Below are positions 32,395 through 33,367 of a stretch of DNA of 33,367 nucleotides, one piece after another. The DNA comes from Hyphochytrium catenoides (lineage: Eukaryota > Sar > Hyphochytriomycetes > Hyphochytriales > Hyphochytriaceae). The notes below the pieces were generated by a model. That model was given only the letters and a program-made list of their open reading frames with translations. It made no database searches and had not been told where the DNA came from. The position numbers and the translations under genes are program-made. Position 1 is the first letter of the stretch. Each line of letters starts with the position of its first letter. The DNA is taken from positions 1-33,367 of the forward strand of contig FLMG01003897.1 in NCBI GenBank assembly GCA_900088475.1, in the 5' to 3' direction.

Positions 32395-33367
32395 TCAAGG
32401 CAACCACTGCGGTGGGATTCCCTCTCTCTTGGCGGCCTCTATGTAGCTTCCGGTAATATCTACACCTTGCTCTCTACTGGCCCTACCCAAGTGCATGAAG
32501 AAGATTGCACCGAGTAGCTTTTCACTGAACTCGTAGAGCTCTTTCGCTAAAGTAGCGTTCCTAGCCACTGCAGATGGGTTGAAACGCTGAGCGATGGGGA
32601 TAAAGTACTGTCCCCTGATGTTCTTTTCCTCTATCTCAGGCGACGTAGCGAGATAGAGGGAGGTCAAAGCTCCCTCAAGCGGTGTGTAAGTTAGGTAATA
32701 GATGACCTTCTTCACGGCCTCTCTCCCAGCCTTTCCGATAAACTTTTCCACCTGATCCAGAATAGGACCTGGCAGCTCTGTGTTCACGGCACCAGGATGG
32801 GCAATGTTAACGTAAACGTTCTTGTCCTCAAGACGCCGTGCGAGCTCCACTCCGTGAAGTATATTAGCTAACTTTGACCTGTGGATAGAATAGAGGAGTC
32901 CAAAGAAAAGGGAATCCCGGCAATAAGTAAAAATAAACGGGATGTAGAGCATAAGAAGGCCAATCTGGCCCTCGCGATAGGATAGGAAACAAGGCGTCAA
33001 ACAATCACACCGTACTGACCTCCCATATGACTTCATTGGGTCATAGACTGTCTCATTATTGATGCCTTCCAGCCAGAGACCCTGAGGATAGATATTGCGG
33101 TGTGCCGTAGAACTGAGAATGACGATACGAGACGGAGCACTTTTCTCAATGATGGGGCGCAGGCCGTGGGTCAGGTAAAAGTGTCCCAAATGGTTGACTG
33201 CGAAGTGCGTCTCGACTGCATCTTCGGTCTTCGTGAAGGGAACACCCATTACACCGGCATTGTTGACCAGAATGTGCAGCGGAAGTCCTCTCTCCTTGAA
33301 CTTGTCCACGTAAGTCGTAACGCTGGAGAAGGAAGATAGGTCCAGTTCCGATGTCTCCACCTCCTTC
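32395..33367 (-). CDS. Retinol-dehydrogenase-like short-chain dehydrogenase (5' partial)
   Basis: Two exons, 33367-33020 and 32878-32395, joined at an AG|G codon across a 141-base intron. The visible 277 or so residues hold LHILVNNAGVM, HFAVNHLGHFYLT, the catalytic serine in IVILSSTAH, and the catalytic pair in SYGRSK (YxxxK), formed exactly across the splice. AHPGAVNTEL is the usual PG motif after it. The NAD(P)-binding TGxxxGxG segment lies beyond the window edge. This is the extended SDR pattern of RDH11-14 and the SDR half of WWOX; whether WW domains precede it cannot be seen. The intron contains no in-frame stop, so the unspliced frame also reads through. Confidence 0.88.
   Translation of the reverse strand, partial: KEVETSELDLSSFSSVTTYVDKFKERGLPLHILVNNAGVMGVPFTKTEDAVETHFAVNHLGHFYLTHGLRPIIEKSAPSRIVILSSTAHRNIYPQGLWLEGINNETVYDPMKSYGRSVRCDCLTPCFLSYREGQIGLLMLYIPFIFTYCRDSLFFGLLYSIHRSKLANILHGVELARRLEDKNVYVNIAHPGAVNTELPGPILDQVEKFIGKAGREAVKKVIYYLTYTPLEGALTSLYLATSPEIEEKNIRGQYFIPIAQRFNPSAVARNATLAKELYEFSEKLLGAIFFMHLGRASREQGVDITGSYIEAAKREGIPPQWLP

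Noticed and set aside
1-33367. Mobile elements, CRISPR arrays, tRNA or rRNA genes
   Set aside because: I found no transposase-like frame, terminal repeats, regularly spaced repeats, or tRNA arm sequences such as GGTTCGAATCC by reading. A tRNA scan and repeat search would be needed to be certain.

Overview
This is nuclear DNA from an intron-rich, gene-dense eukaryote, most likely a single-celled protist that carries or once carried a flagellum. The reasons are: (1) almost every gene is broken by short GT-AG introns of about 44-340 bases whose exon phases match exactly; (2) the genes are typical of the eukaryotic nucleus (ubiquitin peptidase USP5, nardilysin, V-ATPase accessory protein/renin receptor, PPP phosphatase, CEP164-type WW protein); (3) about ten genes fit in 33 kb. 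An EF-hand plus PPKL-type phosphatase and a BAF-like helix-hairpin-helix protein suggest an alveolate, stramenopile or cryptophyte kind of lineage, but the species cannot be fixed from the sequence alone.

Layout, left to right, with strictly alternating strands: (1) 1-2883 (+), 3' part of a Ser-rich, probably disordered protein with three PPxY motifs; (2) 3057-3545 (-), small BAF-like HhH protein; (3) 4352-6853 (+), 833-residue intronless helical protein of unknown family; (4) 7239-8312 (-), intronless ATP6AP2/renin-receptor homologue; (5) 9918-13503 (+), CEP164-like WW module, coiled coil and p25-alpha/EF-like domain; (6) 13890-19565 (-), USP5/isopeptidase T in 19 exons; (7) 19789-22974 (+), EF-hand/PPP phosphatase; (8) 23325-25990 (-), membrane-anchored DUF2817 metallopeptidase, perhaps with further 5' exons to about 26413; (9) 26631-32247 (+), nardilysin-like M16 metalloprotease in 17 exons; (10) 32395-33367 (-), 3' part of a retinol-dehydrogenase-like SDR.

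The genes do not form one pathway. Loose themes are protein breakdown (USP5, nardilysin, DUF2817), acidification (ATP6AP2) and cilium/centrosome or calcium signalling (WW/p25 protein, EF-hand phosphatase). The most notable features are a ZnF-UBP domain in USP5 that has lost three of its four zinc ligands while keeping the ubiquitin-contact residues, the EF-hand/PPKL-type phosphatase, the WW/coiled-coil/p25 architecture, and the strict strand alternation. I saw no mobile element, CRISPR array, tRNA or rRNA gene. Exon boundaries were worked out by eye from splice dinucleotides, phase and remembered family similarity; no search was run.
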